NCBI GenBank assembly: GCA_046727175.1
Contig: JBKPCD010000306.1
Coordinates: 1 to 5,179 of the forward strand
Reading direction: 5' to 3'
Length of the DNA: 5,179 bases
Origin: JBKPCD01 sp046727175
GTDB lineage: Bacteria; Acidobacteriota; Vicinamibacteria; Vicinamibacterales; 2-12-FULL-66-21
This document shows, piece after piece, positions 5,149 to 5,179 of this stretch (position 1 is its first letter; each line of letters starts with the position of its first letter). The notes under the pieces were generated by a model. The model did not search any database. It was not told where the DNA came from and saw only the letters and a program-made list of their open reading frames with translations. The position numbers were made by a program, and so were the translations under genes.

Positions 5149-5179
5149 GGCGTGCTTCGAATGCCGGCATCGTGCAAGC

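Noticed and set aside
5145..5179. Possible C-terminus of a minus-strand gene ending in a TGA at 5145-5147
   Set aside because: Only about ten codons (ending GIRSTP) are visible before the window edge. That is too little to support a gene, although an upstream gene ending just before the repeat array is plausible.

Overview
The window looks like chromosomal DNA of a high-GC bacterium. Codons are GC-rich at third positions, and long antisense open frames shadow most genes. A DUF1800/DUF1501 secreted-protein pair, a bacterial microcompartment (BMC) shell gene, a D-threonine-aldolase-family gene and several 7-bp-period repeat tracts together suggest an Acidobacteriota (Vicinamibacteria-like) genome. 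That assignment is inference from gene content and repeat style. Planctomycetes or other environmental phyla are not excluded.

Layout, left to right. Positions 1-70 hold two GC-rich hairpins and no clear gene. A MerR-family regulator lies on the plus strand (71-601). Everything else is on the minus strand. Read in the direction of transcription, from the right edge leftwards, it is: a heptamer-type inverted repeat array (5038-5148), a Sec-exported DUF1800 protein (5014-3320), a Tat-exported DUF1501 protein (3313-2084), a PLP-dependent D-threonine aldolase/D-serine dehydratase-family enzyme (2039-912), a palindromic heptamer array (900-859), and a hexameric BMC shell protein (834-547). The 3' ends of the shell gene and the regulator converge and overlap by 55 bp. 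No RNA genes, CRISPR arrays, insertion sequences or attachment sites were seen.

How the parts may work together. DUF1800 and DUF1501 are a recurrent pair. They are spaced 6 nt apart here and probably translationally coupled; both are predicted to be exported, and their function is unknown. The D-TA-family enzyme and the BMC-H shell protein form a second, cytoplasmic pair. D-TA-family enzymes release small aldehydes or keto acids from D-amino acids, and BMCs usually confine aldehyde chemistry, so a link is plausible. However, the enzyme has no visible encapsulation peptide, its metal motif is H-x-C, and no aldehyde dehydrogenase, phosphotransacylase or pentameric vertex protein lies in the window. 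The MerR regulator could control the shell gene, but only proximity supports that.

The most unusual non-coding signal is three repeat tracts of unrelated base composition that all have a 7-bp period. One lies inside the 3' end of the regulator gene, one between the enzyme and shell genes, and one upstream of DUF1800. Two of them switch orientation and so form large hairpins.
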